Below are positions 40,980 to 54,435 of a stretch of 62,000 nt of DNA, in pieces. The translations under genes were made by a program, and so were the position numbers. The notes beneath the pieces are model-generated. The model saw only the letters and a list, made by a program, of their open reading frames with translations, was not told the origin of the DNA and made no database searches. Location of the stretch: the NCBI GenBank assembly GCA_002633005.1, contig NMRA01000069.1, forward strand, positions 508,233-570,232. Reading direction: 5' to 3'. Numbering within the stretch: the first letter of the stretch is position 1; each line of letters begins with the position of its first letter. Source of the stretch: Phoronis australis (lineage: Eukaryota; Phoronida; Phoronidae).

Positions 40980-43900
40980 ATCGACAAGTGCCAAAATCCC
41001 TGCCAGAGATGAAGACTGGTACTCAAGCAAGGTCATTAGAACCAGATGACCCGATCTGAACAGGGATCAAGGGTTACAGCTCGCGGCAGTGTACGATCTC
41101 ATTCTAAAACCAGGTCAACCTAATGTGGGAAATACTGTCAGTGAACAAGACCCTTAGAGAGAGGGCTGAAACCAGAATTTTATGCCTTTTAGTATTAAAG
41201 TAATTTAGCCATTTACCATTAGAAATCATGCAGACGAATTATAACAGTGCAGTGATAAACGGTGACTATAGCATGGGTTTTTCTGTTCAGGCCAAACAAA
41301 CATACCTCGAGGTAAACATTGTCAACCACTTGGCTCAAAGGTCATAGGCAAACGGGAAAAACTCAGTATATGGCGCCCTATTTCATAAGAGATTTTTACC
41401 AAAAAATGGCTCTATTTCACTAGCAATCAAGTTTCTAAGTACACTCTAGTCAGTACCTGAAGTTCAATATGAATTTCAACCAATGGCAATGGTTTAGTAT
41501 AAAGATGAACAAGTCATTTCTCCCAACTCGTAGAAGGCTAGTAACTGAGGATCCGTACTGAACAGAATTAAACTCCAAGCATACACACGGATGTTCATTA
41601 GGTAGTAAGCAATACTTTGAACGTTTCCTTGACCTATGTGCATGGAGTCAACACAACGTACTGACCAGTTTTCGTTCCTCATTTTTGATCCGTGTCTCTG
41701 CCCACAAACCATTAACGCCATCTATTGCCACAAGGGTCTTGAATGGGCTTGTCGCTGACTGGAGTTGGATCTCCTTCAGTAAGACGCCCACGCAGTCAGG
41801 GGCGTACTTGATTCTATTCAGACCCTGAAATGAAGAGGTTTTCTGAAGCACCTTATCCAAAATATTGTCATACATCTTCATTTAGCTTTCATCATGGTTT
41901 TAAGGATTATTGACAAAGTTAACCACTCAAACTCAAAAATATGGTTGGAAAAGTTGTAAATCTGAAAGATGAGCCTTTTCAGAACAGAAATATTCTTTTT
42001 AGTGTACAGGTTGATTCACACTTGTTCTATAATCTATGGCTGAGGTAACAGCACCCCAGATTCTTTATTAACTTTTGAACAACATAGATACCAGCAGTGA
42101 AAAATGTTAAGCTGTTTTTTTAAAAATCTTTTGATGGCTGATATCTCAATGTGTATGGGCAGTAAGAATATAAACTTAAAACACGTCGCCTGCAAGTAAG
42201 GATTTTTAGAAAGGCATCACAGGGTAAAAGGTGACAATTTTCATTAAAGATGACATTTCAAGATATGAATTTACATACTTCAATCATTAGGATTCACGAA
42301 ATGCGTACTTTTATGGGTTAAAAATGAGCAGTTAAAAACTAAGGTATTTGATCAAAAGTGAAAGGATATTTTTTGTTTAAAACAACAGTTACCTGTAGCA
42401 ACTGTCATACCTCTGTCAAGTATGGAATGCCAGCATTCTGACCAATCACACATGGTCAGTTGCTACACTGAAAATCATACCTACCAGTTCAATGACTTCA
42501 CTCCAGGGAGCGCCCTCTTCAGTGATTTCTCGAGGACTCCACGTGTAATGACCTTGAGTTTTAGGCTGAAAAATCAAACACCTTGACCCAATGGAAAAAT
42601 TCAGTGCATGCCAACATATCGTTTGTTACTGGCTTTAAAAAATCTCTCACAAGAAGGATAGCGAATGCCTGTCTGGAAGAATACGATAAAAATTGATCAA
42701 ATAATAAAATGAGGTATGCTTTGACATCTACATGACCCAAAGTAGTTTGCACATTAAGAGTAGGTGGCAGCACCACAGTCACACATTCAAAATCCAGAAC
42801 AACGCAATATCTGGGTGACCGTGAGAAATGACTGACCGAGACAATACTGAATGATGAAAACCATCCGCCAAGAAACCGAGAAGAAACCCGTGGGCAAAAA
42901 AACACATAGCAAGTCTCTACCAACCACACTGATGTGAGAGCTTCAGAGCATGTGCAACTTTGAAAAACAAGATAACAGAAAATTGAGCTATTATTTTTGT
43001 CCAAACAGAAGAAATTTTAATTGTTGACGCAGATAGTTTGCCTACCTGAAATTCCGAAAGCACATGTGCGTTCTGCTGCCTGAAGGCCTTCAACCAGGTG
43101 ATGGACTCCTGAGGGAGGTCAACACGGCCAGGTTTGTAGGTGGACATAGCAATCTCTTTACAGAACTTAGTCCAGAAGCAAGCTGCAAAAACAAAGAGTT
43201 TGGGTAAGCAACGATGCAAAAGGTTTTGACCACAAGCTATTGATAAACTGATGTTGCAAGATAATACAGAACTAACTCAAGCTATTGCAAAAACTGTAAT
43301 TTACAACTTTGTGTCATGATTAATTCATAAAGCCCACCTACAACAAAAATATAACCCCTCAATGTAATCTATGAATAATTTGCTTATTTCTTGATCTTAT
43401 ATCTTTCTCAGATTAAATAGTTTACTCTCAGTCTAGTCGCAGTCTTGTCCCAACTTTAAAAAGTCCATAGTCCCGTTCCAAGAAAACTGACTTAAGATAG
43501 CTGCGACAAATCTTAAATTTCAGTCAATTTTGAGATAAAACTTAGATTTGTCCAAAGCCCATTTCAAGAAAGAGGTCTTAAGTTTGACTCAAGTTTTTTA
43601 CTTATTAATAAGTTTTGTCTTAATTTTGAGTATCTTACCGGTTGTGGAAGTTTCAAAGTTTGGAAGTTGAGACTAATCTAATGACATTTTTATTGATCGC
43701 ATTGTTGGTAATCAGTGGCACTGGTCAAAAAAGGCTCATCTCTCAGATGGAGTATTTTAAAAGCATTGGGGATTTCCATCGAAAATCGTTTTCAAACAAC
43801 CAGTTTTGATACTTACGCACAAGACGGATAACTAACTAGTTCTAATACTTACGCCAGGGTGCATGTACAATCAGCCAGTTTTGCTTCGCACAGTAATGCA

Positions 43901-46900
43901 TGACGTGGGCTAGTGACAGTGTTTTGCCCGTGCCAAGGCGGCCATCTTGGTGAATGGTTAAGGCATGGTTAGAGAGATTTCATTTTTAAACTGGGAATTT
44001 TCCAAGAGATCATATTTCAGAGTATAAAGTCTACGCAGCCTAAAAGATTCTTTTACCAATCTTTTAAGTGTTATCATTCATGGACGTCTCACAGAACACT
44101 TGCTGTGTCAGTGCTGGATAAGTTCAAGATGAACACGTGGCATAGCATGAAGTTAGAATAAGTTTATTTGCTTCAACATCGAAACCTCTAGAAACAGTAG
44201 ACTTCTAAAACCATAAATATTTTAATGCAAAAATAGTTTTTTAAAAGTTACTTTTAATAAAAAAGATGATAACTGAAAAATCATTCTCAGACATTAAATC
44301 ACATACGACCACTAGAAAATCGAAAACTTTACTGTAATGACAAATGTAGAATAAAGATATGATTAAAAGACGTTAGCAAATTTGAAATGTAAATCAATAC
44401 GAGAGTTAGGAATAAAATTGAGACCCCATTCTTGGAGGTTCTGCTGTTTGTCAAGAACTTGGCAGTAATGTAGGATGTGTACAGGGCTATGCTCTGTAGA
44501 CGCAATATACCATAATGTCCTGTGTTAGCGCCGCTCCTTCAAGAAGCGTCAGTCTCAAATATGTGCTGGGTAAAAGCAAGCTAAAAACACCATTGTTAAA
44601 TCAGGGCTTGACCAATGACAAAAAACGCGGAAACTTTGAAACTTCTACGGCCCAAATCATGCCCGATAACCAGCCTTGAAATGGTCCGACAAAAATCAGG
44701 AGGACTAAAAAAAAAAAAAAACGTTACCACCATCAGTAGCATGCGTCTGCGTCCTTTTTAGCTCGCCCGTCCACTCCCGACCCACACATTTTTGGCTGCA
44801 GAGCGGTAGTATTTGTCGCTGCGCTTAACAATAACACAAGACGCCATTGAAAATCCCACCACGCTGTCCCAGATGCCCCGGCAATGTTGACAATTTACGT
44901 TCCTCCGAAACATAAAGAGCAACTTCCGTTTTTCGAGGTGAACGTCGTCTGCAACGCCGCGGTAAGAAAGGAATTTGCCGCGGAAATTTTATATCAAATC
45001 CGATTTTTTTACGCGGAAATATTATAAAAAAAAGCGGAAAGCACATTTGAAAAAAGCGGAAATCCGCGTTTCCGCGGAAAATTCCAAGCCCTTAAATAAG
45101 CGCCGGGCCTCAGATAAGTGTCAGCGGACGGTAATGTAAGACTAATTGAGAGTACAACAGTTGTCGATTAAGACATGGCTTGTCAAGATCGCTGTTATGA
45201 CTCGTCTTGTTCATTTACTCAATTACGAGGCCACGCCCGAAACAAAGTGATTGCTAGATTTGCAAAACTGGCCTCATTGAATAACCACCGTGTTTAAATA
45301 AGTGCTGGTTTAGTATAACTGCCAGTTTGGAATAAGAGCCGGGTCAAGAAATGTCCTACACTACGTTATTAGCTTGCACTTGTGCTAAAAAAATTGTCTA
45401 ATGAAATGGAAACAGTGAATTCAATCCCAGAATTCATCATTCCAACCTCACTGACCAATCACTCCAATGGCTGCCATTTTGCCAGGATAGACCAGTAAGT
45501 TCCCAAGCATACTCATGACACAATTGCCTTTCACTTGCATGATTTTGCGAGATCATGCTTTTCTTGCAAGAAACTTGTTCTACGTTGTGCTACCTTGATG
45601 TTCCACTCGTTATTGGCAGTTTGATACATTCTTAGCAAAGTCCGAGTAGCCCAACTTTTGATCTGAACTGCATCATAACTTTGATATCGATGTTTGCCTC
45701 TAATGTAACCTTGTACATTTTACTTATACAAAGGATACAAAGTATGTATTTGATTGCAGGTATTTGGTAGTCGGCAGCTTTTAAATAAGTGATGATTTCA
45801 ATAGCCGGTTTTCGCACCATAAGTGAAGTTTCTGTAAAGGTTTTTGTCTGAAATGAAAAAATAGATGATTAGAATGTGCGCAACTGCAGTACAAAAGATA
45901 AGTCTGATAAATAACACCAGCGAATACTCAACAACCTCTTTACATAATATTCAGTCATGCCGATTTCTGACTTGAACAACAGAGGGAGTTGCACCTACTT
46001 GCTTAGAAAAGCAGATGTCAAAAATCAAATTTGATTTAGACCACTAAATGTCATAAACTCATCTTTTTCCTTACATACTCAAATTAGACATGATTTCTAA
46101 GCTGGAACAAGAACTGTCTTGCCATTATTGTTTGTTTGTTGTCATGGCAGGTTAGTTCCTGCTCGAACTTTAAAATTAGCACGTAAGTAAACAAAGAAAT
46201 ATTGATCCGACGTTTCGATTTATTCGGTATAAGCCATTCTCAAGGCAAAAGTTCCCATTGTTCAATCAGGAGGTGGAGAATGGTTTATAGTGAATAAACC
46301 GAAACGTAGGATCAATATGTCTTTGTTTACTTACGCACTAGTTTTAAAGTTTGTGCTTATGTTTTGGCCAAAAACAAATATGATCAATCGTTAGTTCCTG
46401 CTTCCACAGCTACATGGCCGTTAGAATTCCCGCTGATTTGTTGTGACCATTTTCAATTCAAACAAACCGTAAGAATGCGATGACTTTACTTTGGACATGC
46501 AAATATACCTGTGAAGAAAAATGAAGCTTTTCACGTCGAAACAAGGTTGATAGCCACAGTTTATAGCAACTTTATGTAATGTTTTGCTACACAAGTATGA
46601 GGAAATTCCAGTAGATTTTCCAGTTCTACGCACTTCAACAAACTGCATTAGATGCATCTAGAAACTTGCATTCTGTGAAAGAAAAAACATTGGATTTTAG
46701 GCCGTTTATCGTTGTAAAACTGGTTCCGTGGTCTTACTGGCACTTTGTTATTGCTAGGGACCGTTCTCGGGACATAAAATGACTCACCACAAAAAGTCAG
46801 GTGGCGACCAGTTCACTGTTTCCAAGTCCAGAAATTACATCTAATTTCAGTAAGGAACATGTTGAGACCAATTTCATATAAACTGTTAGTTTTCTAAATC

Positions 46901-49900
46901 AATTGTTATTTTTTGACAGAGAATGGGGTTACTGCATCTTAAAGAATCCTCTCCTCTTCAAATAAAGAATAAGTAAACATAGTTTAAAGACAAACTCTGG
47001 AGTTAAGCAGCACATGTGTCATTTACAACAATGGAGATGGTGCGCTCACGCTGCTTAAAAACAAATTCCCATATATGACTCCAACAAGTTTAACTCTCTT
47101 ACTAGTCTCTGGAACAAAGGCAATCCTAGACCACCGTAGTCAAACAGTCTCTTGCAGTCTTCATCGGGGACTGTGTAGAACAAGCCTTCCTGTCTCATAG
47201 AATGAAGATCCTAAGTAATAGAAGTCAGATATAAATTAAAACTACAGCTTTGCAATTATGTATCTTTACAGCACGGGACACTGAACAGCAGTTCATCACA
47301 TAAATAAGTGAAGCTGCAGTACACGTGTCTTACAGCATTTTATATTATACTCTACGTATTTATGTTCTGGTTGACGTTCATGTGGAATCCGAGATAAATA
47401 GCCGTGATTGGTCAAATTTGGAACATCATATCTCAGAAGTGGCTTAACGGAATCACGTGAAATTTTTATTGATACGCTTTACGCACTGTTCTCCAAAACG
47501 CTGTTAAGAATAGTTGTTGTAATATTCTACTTTTGAAAGATTTACTTTAAAAAGAGCGACCTGTATGATTTTTGTGAAAAAATTCAAGTTGCACAAAACA
47601 AAAACAAAAATTTAGAAAACTGTAACGGCGTTTTTGAGATTTTATCTTGAACATTTAAGCCATACGATATTTGATCCTGTTGTTTTGATATGAATCTGCA
47701 GTAGTTTGGGTGAATTTTACTGAAAAATCGGTCATGTGAGCTTATTAATGGCAGACTGGCATAAAGTCAAGAAACAAATTCTACAGAATTTCTGCTTTCA
47801 GAAAATATAAACTGCTGCTGAGTTAAATTAATACTTTTGCAGATATTTGGCTGAATGTACAGGCTTGTTAATAAAGTTCTACATATCCTTAAAAACCTTT
47901 AGACATTGTCCCTTTAATAATTCGGTTCTATTAAGCTATACAATGAACCATTCCTCAGTGTGGTAGAATCTCACCATTTTTAAGACACGAGAAGGTGGAC
48001 AAGTGAAATTATATTTTCTCTGATTTTTACCATAAAAGGGAAGTATCACAAAATTAATGCTTCATGACTTTTAATTTCTGAACCATATAGATCATAAGAC
48101 AATATGTTGACAATTATGGACATTCACACCCGTGGTAGAAGCCATTGGAAAATGTCGATTTTGCCTATTATTATTTTTGTCCAAAACGGATGAGATGTAA
48201 CCCTATGAAATAAGTCTCCCTCTATCATTCAATTCTTATCACGTAATAAGAAAATATCATGGAATTTCATTTTGTCAAAAATCTAGCCAAAAATGAAAAT
48301 TGTAAACATTCTTCGGTTAAGGACACAGCAAGGTAAAGGATACTTCAAATTTCACTTTGTCAAAGTTCTCAACAAAACTTGTGAACTTTCAGGAAACTTT
48401 ACTTCGTTTGCTTTTGAATTTTCACCAAACAATGCGTAGGCAACATTTTGAGCAATGACAACAAAACAGCAAGCCTTTAAAATACCATCACACCTAACCC
48501 GTTCCACATAGAACATAAACAATCAAATTCTAAACACAGATTCTAATTCATAAGGATGACGATTGGTTGAAGACATCTCTTGCACAGTCTAGTAAATATT
48601 AATGAACTGCTGTGGCAAAATCCAATTTTAACACAACACAACATTCTCTCATCAGTGTAGTTCCTACTTTATACATGAGTGGCCATGTCACAAAGTGCAA
48701 CAGAGGTCATGTCACACAGTGCATGAGAGGTCATGTCACACAGTGCATGAGAGGTCATGTCACACAGTGCATGAGAGGTCATGTGTTCTAAAAAGAAAGA
48801 ACAAAGGTGTAGTAGTGTAAACCAGCCTTCTTACTGGGTTGCTTTCCCGTGTTCTAAAAAGTGGACGTGGCTCCTTGCGCTTAGAGGCCAATTTGAACTG
48901 GTGGGCGAGATTGGACCTATTCTCCGAAGGTTCCACTGTTACCATGGAGGCACGACAGTTGAGACATACTCCCTGCAAGCAGCGCCGACCTAAAACAAAA
49001 GATTGCGACATTTAATAATTCAGCAGTTTGTCACTGAATGTAACGTTTTTTGCAAACATCCTTTTCCAGATGGCAATGCATAGCCTTATTTTGGAAGAAT
49101 ACAGAAACTTTGAAGTTTACATATAATGCTTATAGTGTTGCACCCATTATCGCCAACACTGCAGTGTCAATCTGTTGAACTCATCGTCTGAATGAGTCTA
49201 AGTTCGAATCCAACCTGAACAGAGATGGTGGACGATACCAAATTCCCCGGATTTTCAACCACCTCTTAAAAGCAAACTTGGAGTAGACTAGTCCAGATGA
49301 CGACAACGCCACCCAGAGAGTGATCAAGACAGCCAGTTGCCGGTCGAAATATCTCACAAATGATTGTTATCTTAGTCGTGAAAAAGTCTTCTTCTTCTTC
49401 TTCTTCTTCAGCGTTCCCAGCCATGTAACTCAGATGGTCAGTTTGGTCTTCTGGAAGAAGTCTGCAGTTCGCTACAATGATGCCATTGGGCCCCACACTT
49501 TTGCTTTAAGTTCCACCGGACTGGACCATGTCTGGCGCCTTAGGGTATCGAACGTAGGGCAGCTCTGCAGTAAATGCTCAGGTGTCTAAGGGCCAGTTCC
49601 ACAGGGGCACTCGTCTGTGTGAGAGATTTTCAGACAATGCATGAGGGAGAGCAGCTGGCAGTGGCCGATTCTTAGCCTGAAGATAGTGCCTTGTTCTTGC
49701 CAGTCAAGCTGGTGGACATACTGTAGTCTGCTTCAGTCCCTAGACATAGGTATTGTGTGTCGCCCTTACCACGTTATTCTAATATATTATACAATTAGAA
49801 GACAGCTTACCTAACTGGAATAAACACTGGTGCCGGACACAGTAAAACAGTGGAAGATATGATAATGCGTCTAGAGCGATTTTAGGCACGTCTTGTCTCT

Positions 49901-50621
49901 TTCGAGTCCCAAGTATGAAGCCAGAATTTCTAAAACTACTAGAACAGCTTACCCCAGTTCAGCTTCCCTCAGTACCCTCTGAACTCTACAAACCACTGCA
50001 CGCAAGCTAATGTACAGATACACAGGTATGTACACAGTGACTATTCCACACACACAGCAATAGCACGTCTGAACCCTCAGACTTCACACGGCAACTCCCT
50101 AACTCTGAACTGCTGCTCTACAGGGATTCTAAAACTCCCGGGATGTGAAGTAACTTCCGTGTCACTACCCTAGGGCCTAGATTGGCTGGAGCTCAGATTC
50201 AGTACAGAGGCGTTCCCTCCGGGCATTTCTAAAGTGACTTCATGAGAGGGTTTTTACTTCTCCATACGATGATGGATGTGTTGTCTACTCCAGTTTGCTT
50301 CCTGCCTTGGAACTTACAATGCAATGGCACAATGCCAATGGCATTGCATTTGTACAGTCAATGCAATGATTTTTAGAAGATACAATTTTAGGGCAAAAAC
50401 AGCTAAGAAGATGTACTAGATTTTGAATAACTGGGATGTTTAAAATTTGGGATTAGAGTGACGTGTATCTCGCACGTCAAAATCGTCATGAATCGAAAGT
50501 TCAAAAAGAGAACTTGGAATTTCTTACCTAAGAGTCTCAAAACTGGCACTTGCGTGGAGGCAGACATCTTGGTATTAGTTTCATCCGCAGCCACCAGGGT
50601 CTGACGGAGGAGTCCTGCCAT
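37685..50621 (-). CDS. DAP3: DAP3 / mitochondrial ribosomal protein S29, 12 coding exons
   Basis: Exons in order: 50621-50528, 48989-48835, 47210-47103, 45847-45739, 43945-43853, 43182-43046, 42565-42485, 41824-41666, 40539-40480, 39455-39363, 38623-38509, 37770-37685. Phases agree throughout, giving 429 aa (human 398). DAP3/mS29 is the GTP-binding protein in the head of the mitoribosomal small subunit, also reported in anoikis and death signalling. Seen here: [16 protein letters not shown] near residue 120, P-loop GRLGTGKT (157-164), Walker B LVAIDGVN (290-297), and a C-terminal [12 protein letters not shown] followed by [16 protein letters not shown], all as in vertebrate DAP3. The first ATG gives [16 protein letters not shown]. 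The next, 18 residues later, gives the basic [20 protein letters not shown], a better mitochondrial presequence, so the start is uncertain. Exon 4 needs the unusual donor GTATCC to keep [12 protein letters not shown] in register. Confidence 0.95.
37873..37963. repeat. Short inverted repeat, family of the 76-bp palindrome
   Basis: GTAAATAAAACAACAATAATGG at the left and the inverse at the right (CCATTATAATTGTTGTTTTATTTAC) flank TTTTCGGATATAATCACATCC. The following CAAACAATAGCATCCTTCAGAGGATCTGGATCGCC is also found after the copy at 40615-40774. Confidence 0.8.
40615..40774. repeat. Perfect 76-bp inverted repeat with 8-nt loop
   Basis: 40615-40690 and 40699-40774 are exact reverse complements; the spacer is CAACAAAA. 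It lies in DAP3 intron 8. A single arm occurs twice in direct orientation at 25835-25992, and a shorter inverted version at 37873-37963. No open frame is involved. Confidence 0.95.
40930..40979 (+). repeat. (CA)n microsatellite
   Basis: About 25 uninterrupted CA units in DAP3 intron 8, preceded by CACGCACGCACAC. Confidence 0.97.
44602..45091 (-). mobile_element. MITE, second copy of the CAGGGCTTGG family
   Basis: Same body as 8515-9026 in inverse orientation, 490 bp, flanked by TTAAAT on both sides (44596-44601 and 45092-45097). The terminal TG is missing at the right end. It lies in DAP3 intron 4. The 6-bp duplication agrees with the first copy. Confidence 0.85.
46166..46350. mobile_element. 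Foldback element
   Basis: Arms of about 75 bp, 46166-46241 (AACTTTAAAATTAGCACGTA..) and 46276-46350 (..ACGCACTAGTTTTAAAGTT), pair with scattered mismatches. A single-arm relative is inserted at 19476-19646. It lies in DAP3 intron 3. Confidence 0.75.
48684..48779 (+). repeat. 24-bp tandem repeat, four units
   Basis: CATGTCACACAGTGCATGAGAGGT at 48684, 48708, 48732 and 48756; the last three are identical. It ends about 50 bp from DAP3 exon 2, in intron 2. Confidence 0.95.
49387..49409 (+). repeat. (CTT)n microsatellite
   Basis: About eight CTT units at the 3' side of the retrotransposon remnant; on the minus strand this is an AAG run. Confidence 0.9.
49440..49732 (-). pseudogene. Degenerate non-LTR retrotransposon 3' end
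   Basis: The minus-strand frame reads [17 protein letters not shown], later DECPCGTGP, a TAG stop (49588-49586), then [20 protein letters not shown]. The pattern FRLRTGHC..L followed by C-x-CG..TPEH-x3-CP is typical of the region after the reverse transcriptase/RNase H in Jockey/CR1/Nimb-like LINE ORF2. The in-frame stop and missing upstream domains show it is a dead 5'-truncated copy in DAP3 intron 1. Confidence 0.75.
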
Positions 50622-53600
50622 CAGATCTGCGATAAATGTAATTAAAAGTTACAAGTAAAGGCTCATATTATTTGGTTTTGTTGTCTTTGAACTACATGTG
50701 GCGTTATTTTCTGGCAAAATCATTCAAACATAAAATATGAAACGCTCACAACAAAGTGAATCGAAAGATTTGTGACCCTCTGAAGTACACTTCGTTGTTT
50801 TCAATTTAGAGCATTTTTATTGTGTTTTTTTCTTTGTAAAAGTTTTCAAAGTAGATTTCTTTCATTTAAATGCAAATATTTTAAAACAAAATTAAAAATT
50901 TATGTTGCTTATTAATACTGGATATGTATTGGGCTTCTGTCATCGAGCGCCTTTCGTTCCCCACTCCTTGCCGCCATGTTGTTGCACATTTTACGAAATG
51001 GCGTATTCTTTTGACTCTGGTCTGAGTTTTATGTGAAATTGACAGATAGTTCGGAGTACAATCGGTCTGATTTTTGAGGTATGTATTCTTCAATCGTCAC
51101 ATGTTGTAGCATTGCTTTCAAATTACTAATGTGCTGCTTAGAAATACGCAAAATGGAGCGATTTTTTGTTGTTGTTTTGTCTTAAATTCAATGAAACAAC
51201 GGGCACCGTTTCGTTTATTTTGCGGTTAAACTCTTGAAACGTTGACACGATTAGCTGATCCTATCGGTGTTTATGACATTTTAATACCTCTTGTGATAAC
51301 TGATGTTACCAAATAGAAGTGGTTAAATCACGGCCTGGCTGATGAGTTTCTGCGTAAATTATTCTTTGCGAGACTTGTTGTGATGTGGGCTGAAACTGAA
51401 ACTGGGCAGTTGTCGTGTTTTAACTTCTTTGCTTGGATGTCCTCTTGTGCTATCTCGTTCACGTGATTTTCCCTGGATGAGCAACTCATGAAGTCATTCT
51501 GGAATCTAGTGGCTTTGGACAGTGCTTAGTGCCTTAGCATTTAAAACCTTTAAACTGATCTTGGAACGCAATGAATTTCAATTTGTGAAAGAAAAACGAT
51601 ACGGTTCCCACGCCAGACATTGTCATTGAGGATTTCTATCTTTTCACCCATTCACTCATCACTGTGTAAATAGTAATTGAAACAAAAGCGTAGAGACATC
51701 CACAATTTAACAATCCTGCATTTTAAACATTGAGAAAGATTTTTTTCATTGGAATAAACAGTTTTTCAATGGAATCAACTGGTTCTCACCATTTCCAAAA
51801 TATTTAAATGGCTGAAATGCACGATTACCAACTTCTGTGTAAAATATTCATATGTATACGTTTGAGCACCCTTAGCCATTACAAAAGGAAGACAAAACCT
51901 GTCAATATTTGGCCATTATGTTTCATAGCTAACTGTCAGAATTTCTTTCCTATCAACACACTGTACAGAATTTAACAGCAGGGTTCATGGTACATTCTTT
52001 AATTTATTATTTCCTGTTTCAAGTTATACAGGCTGTTCAGTCCTAGTTTTTGAAAACAATCCTGTTCTCGGTTGTTTACTTAGAATTTCTCATTGACCAG
52101 CTGACTACTGACCACTGCTCTGGTTTTCTGTGGTCACTTTTCATAGTTGTGGTCACTGTTGGTCAATTGCTTGCTTGTTATTGTGATGACCAGTCATCAA
52201 TCTAAATTGGTTTATTTAGAACTAGGTGCTGTGAAAGGGGAGCTGCTTTGTAAATAGGATCAGTGCTGCTATATTTAGTGTGCTAAGCACCTGTACTCAT
52301 GGTAGGTTAGCCTGTACACATAGTAGGTTAGGGAGCTAGAGCCTTCCCTGGTCTTTATTGCATAAGTGGATTGGTTTACAGGCAAAAATTCCACTAGTTC
52401 TGCTCCAGTGTTGAATATACATTATATCATCTAGCCTGGGATTATGTGGTTAGTAGTGAGAACCAGATCACTTGAGGCTGTTAATTTATACATCAAGTAC
52501 TGATTATAGTGATTAGCCTTGTGAAGTTTAGGGGCCATCGCTCACCTGAAGAGAAAGGTGGCTATGCCCTTTTGGGTTGGGAGAAGCCCTCGCCTAATAA
52601 TGCCTCCCTTGTCACTACCCTGCAGTGCCAACTATCCAAAAGGTGACTCTAACCTTGAGGATAAAGTTTTTGATTTAGTGCGATTTTCAAATGTTTTTCG
52701 TATGGTAGTGTGGCCAAGATTGAGTACTCGAGCCAGGGCGCTTAGCATAATGGCAACTTGCCTAATGCGACCTCGCAATTCCCAATTTGCCAAACGGCGG
52801 TAACTGAGGTCGCCAAATTTGGCTGGCATGAGCCGAAAACGAATTGCTTGGAATAAAAATCCAGCATACTTGGAGAACTGCTTATAGCTGGTGTGTTCGA
52901 GTTAGCTCGGAATAAGGGTGTGCAAACTGAACTCGGGTAAATATTTAAGTGATGGTAACCTACCCAGCAAATGGTGTATATTTACGGAAAGATGGAACAG
53001 ATATTCATAGTTTTTAATAATCGTGAAAGTGGTACGTTGGGCTTTTTTTTTGGTCGGCGACTTCCATCGACAGTTTTGGCAACCTCATTTTTCATTTGGT
53101 GATGTGGGATTTTACTAAGTCCCATTTGGCTAGTTGGCATTAAGCTAAGGGTTGACCACTGGAGGAGATTCGATTTAGAAGTTGGATTTGAAATATCGCG
53201 CCCTAAATGTCGAATCATGGCTTGACTGCCTTTCACTCAGAAAATCACGAGCCAGTGATCAGACACCACAGAAGCTATGTCTTAAAATCCAGTTGTCTCA
53301 ATGTTGACAAATTTTTGCCAAGGGTTTGCAATGCAATGTCATTCTATGAAAACGAAAATTGTAAAACCTCAAAGTGATAGCTTGTCACACAAATTCTGAA
53401 TTGTTCAAAATTACTTCCGAGTTACGCTTGATGTAGAAATATTTTCCCTCTACCTTTAAAATGAAGCAATGTGCTGACCTGTATGTCGCCAGTGTATGTT
53501 TTATTCATTAAGAAGTCAAAATGTTAACTGGCAGGGTAATTCCTAACTTGCTCAATATCTGAAATGTTTCTATTCATTGCCCTGCTGAACAATTTTGTAG

Positions 53601-54435
53601 ACGTAAACACATTCCAATGGAATGGTAATGGATTTGGTTTAATGACCAAGGAAGAAATTGGATATGTTTTAGTTCCATTAAACCAAGAGACCACAGTTGC
53701 CAGCCAGTTGAGGTTGAACTTTCATGACGTGGCAATTTTTGGCTAGGCTTCGGATAGACTCGAATCTCACACGCTGCATGTACCCTACATATGTACGGTA
53801 TATATCAAACATGCTGTTAGACACCTCGGTACATTTGAACCCTGAAGTGTTCATCTAGCTTCCTACATGGGGTCACATCTGCTCTGCAATTCCTCTTTTG
53901 ACTTCAGTTCATGTCTGCTGATAACATGTATGTGACTTATCTGTAAATGTGGAGTTGGTTTAATTGCCAGTCAATAATAAACTTGAGGTCCAGGTGTTGT
54001 CAGTTCTTACCAGTCTTAACTTAAATTGATCTCAGTGATGCAATAATGGATGAGTAATCATTAGTAATTGACTGGTTTGCCAAGTGCTATCTTTAGCGAA
54101 GGCTTTGAGATCTTCACTTGAAATAGGCAGGAAAATTGATGCGTACCTTTCAAACTCGCCAGGTTGTTGTTTGCAGCTTCATAAATGGCCAGGTGTCAAT
54201 TATGACATTCAAAATTAAAATGTAGAGGGAAATAGTCGTTTGAGAACAAGTTTTCTCCACTGAATAATAGCTACCAAACTGGTTCTCAAAGTATGGGGGG
54301 GGCCCTGTAAGTGATTAGTGCACTTGATACGAAAGTTTTTCAAGTAGGAGTGGTGTATCACTAGCGCCACCTACTGAGTATCGAGCACCTTCTGAAAGCA
54401 TTCTTTTCAGTTGTTCACGTTTCTGTCTGTTTTAG
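50622..54435. other. Divergent region upstream of DAP3, no coding gene seen
   Basis: The first 450 bp may be a shared promoter. A GC-richer stretch (50940-51030, with TTGCCGCCATGTTG) is followed by GAG then GTATGT at 51080, which could be the donor of a noncoding first exon for the plus-strand gene at 54436. The rest is AT-rich, with a repeat-like segment at 52533-52625 resembling 55623-55720. No protein is supported. Confidence 0.4.

Noticed and set aside
42561-43004. 147-residue minus-strand frame
   Set aside because: It is the intron between DAP3 exons 6 and 7 read through; the spliced exons on both sides match DAP3 without it.
49170-49260. Possible tRNA gene (AGTTCGAATCC B-box-like at about 49201)
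   Set aside because: No matching A box at the right distance and the T and acceptor stems do not pair.
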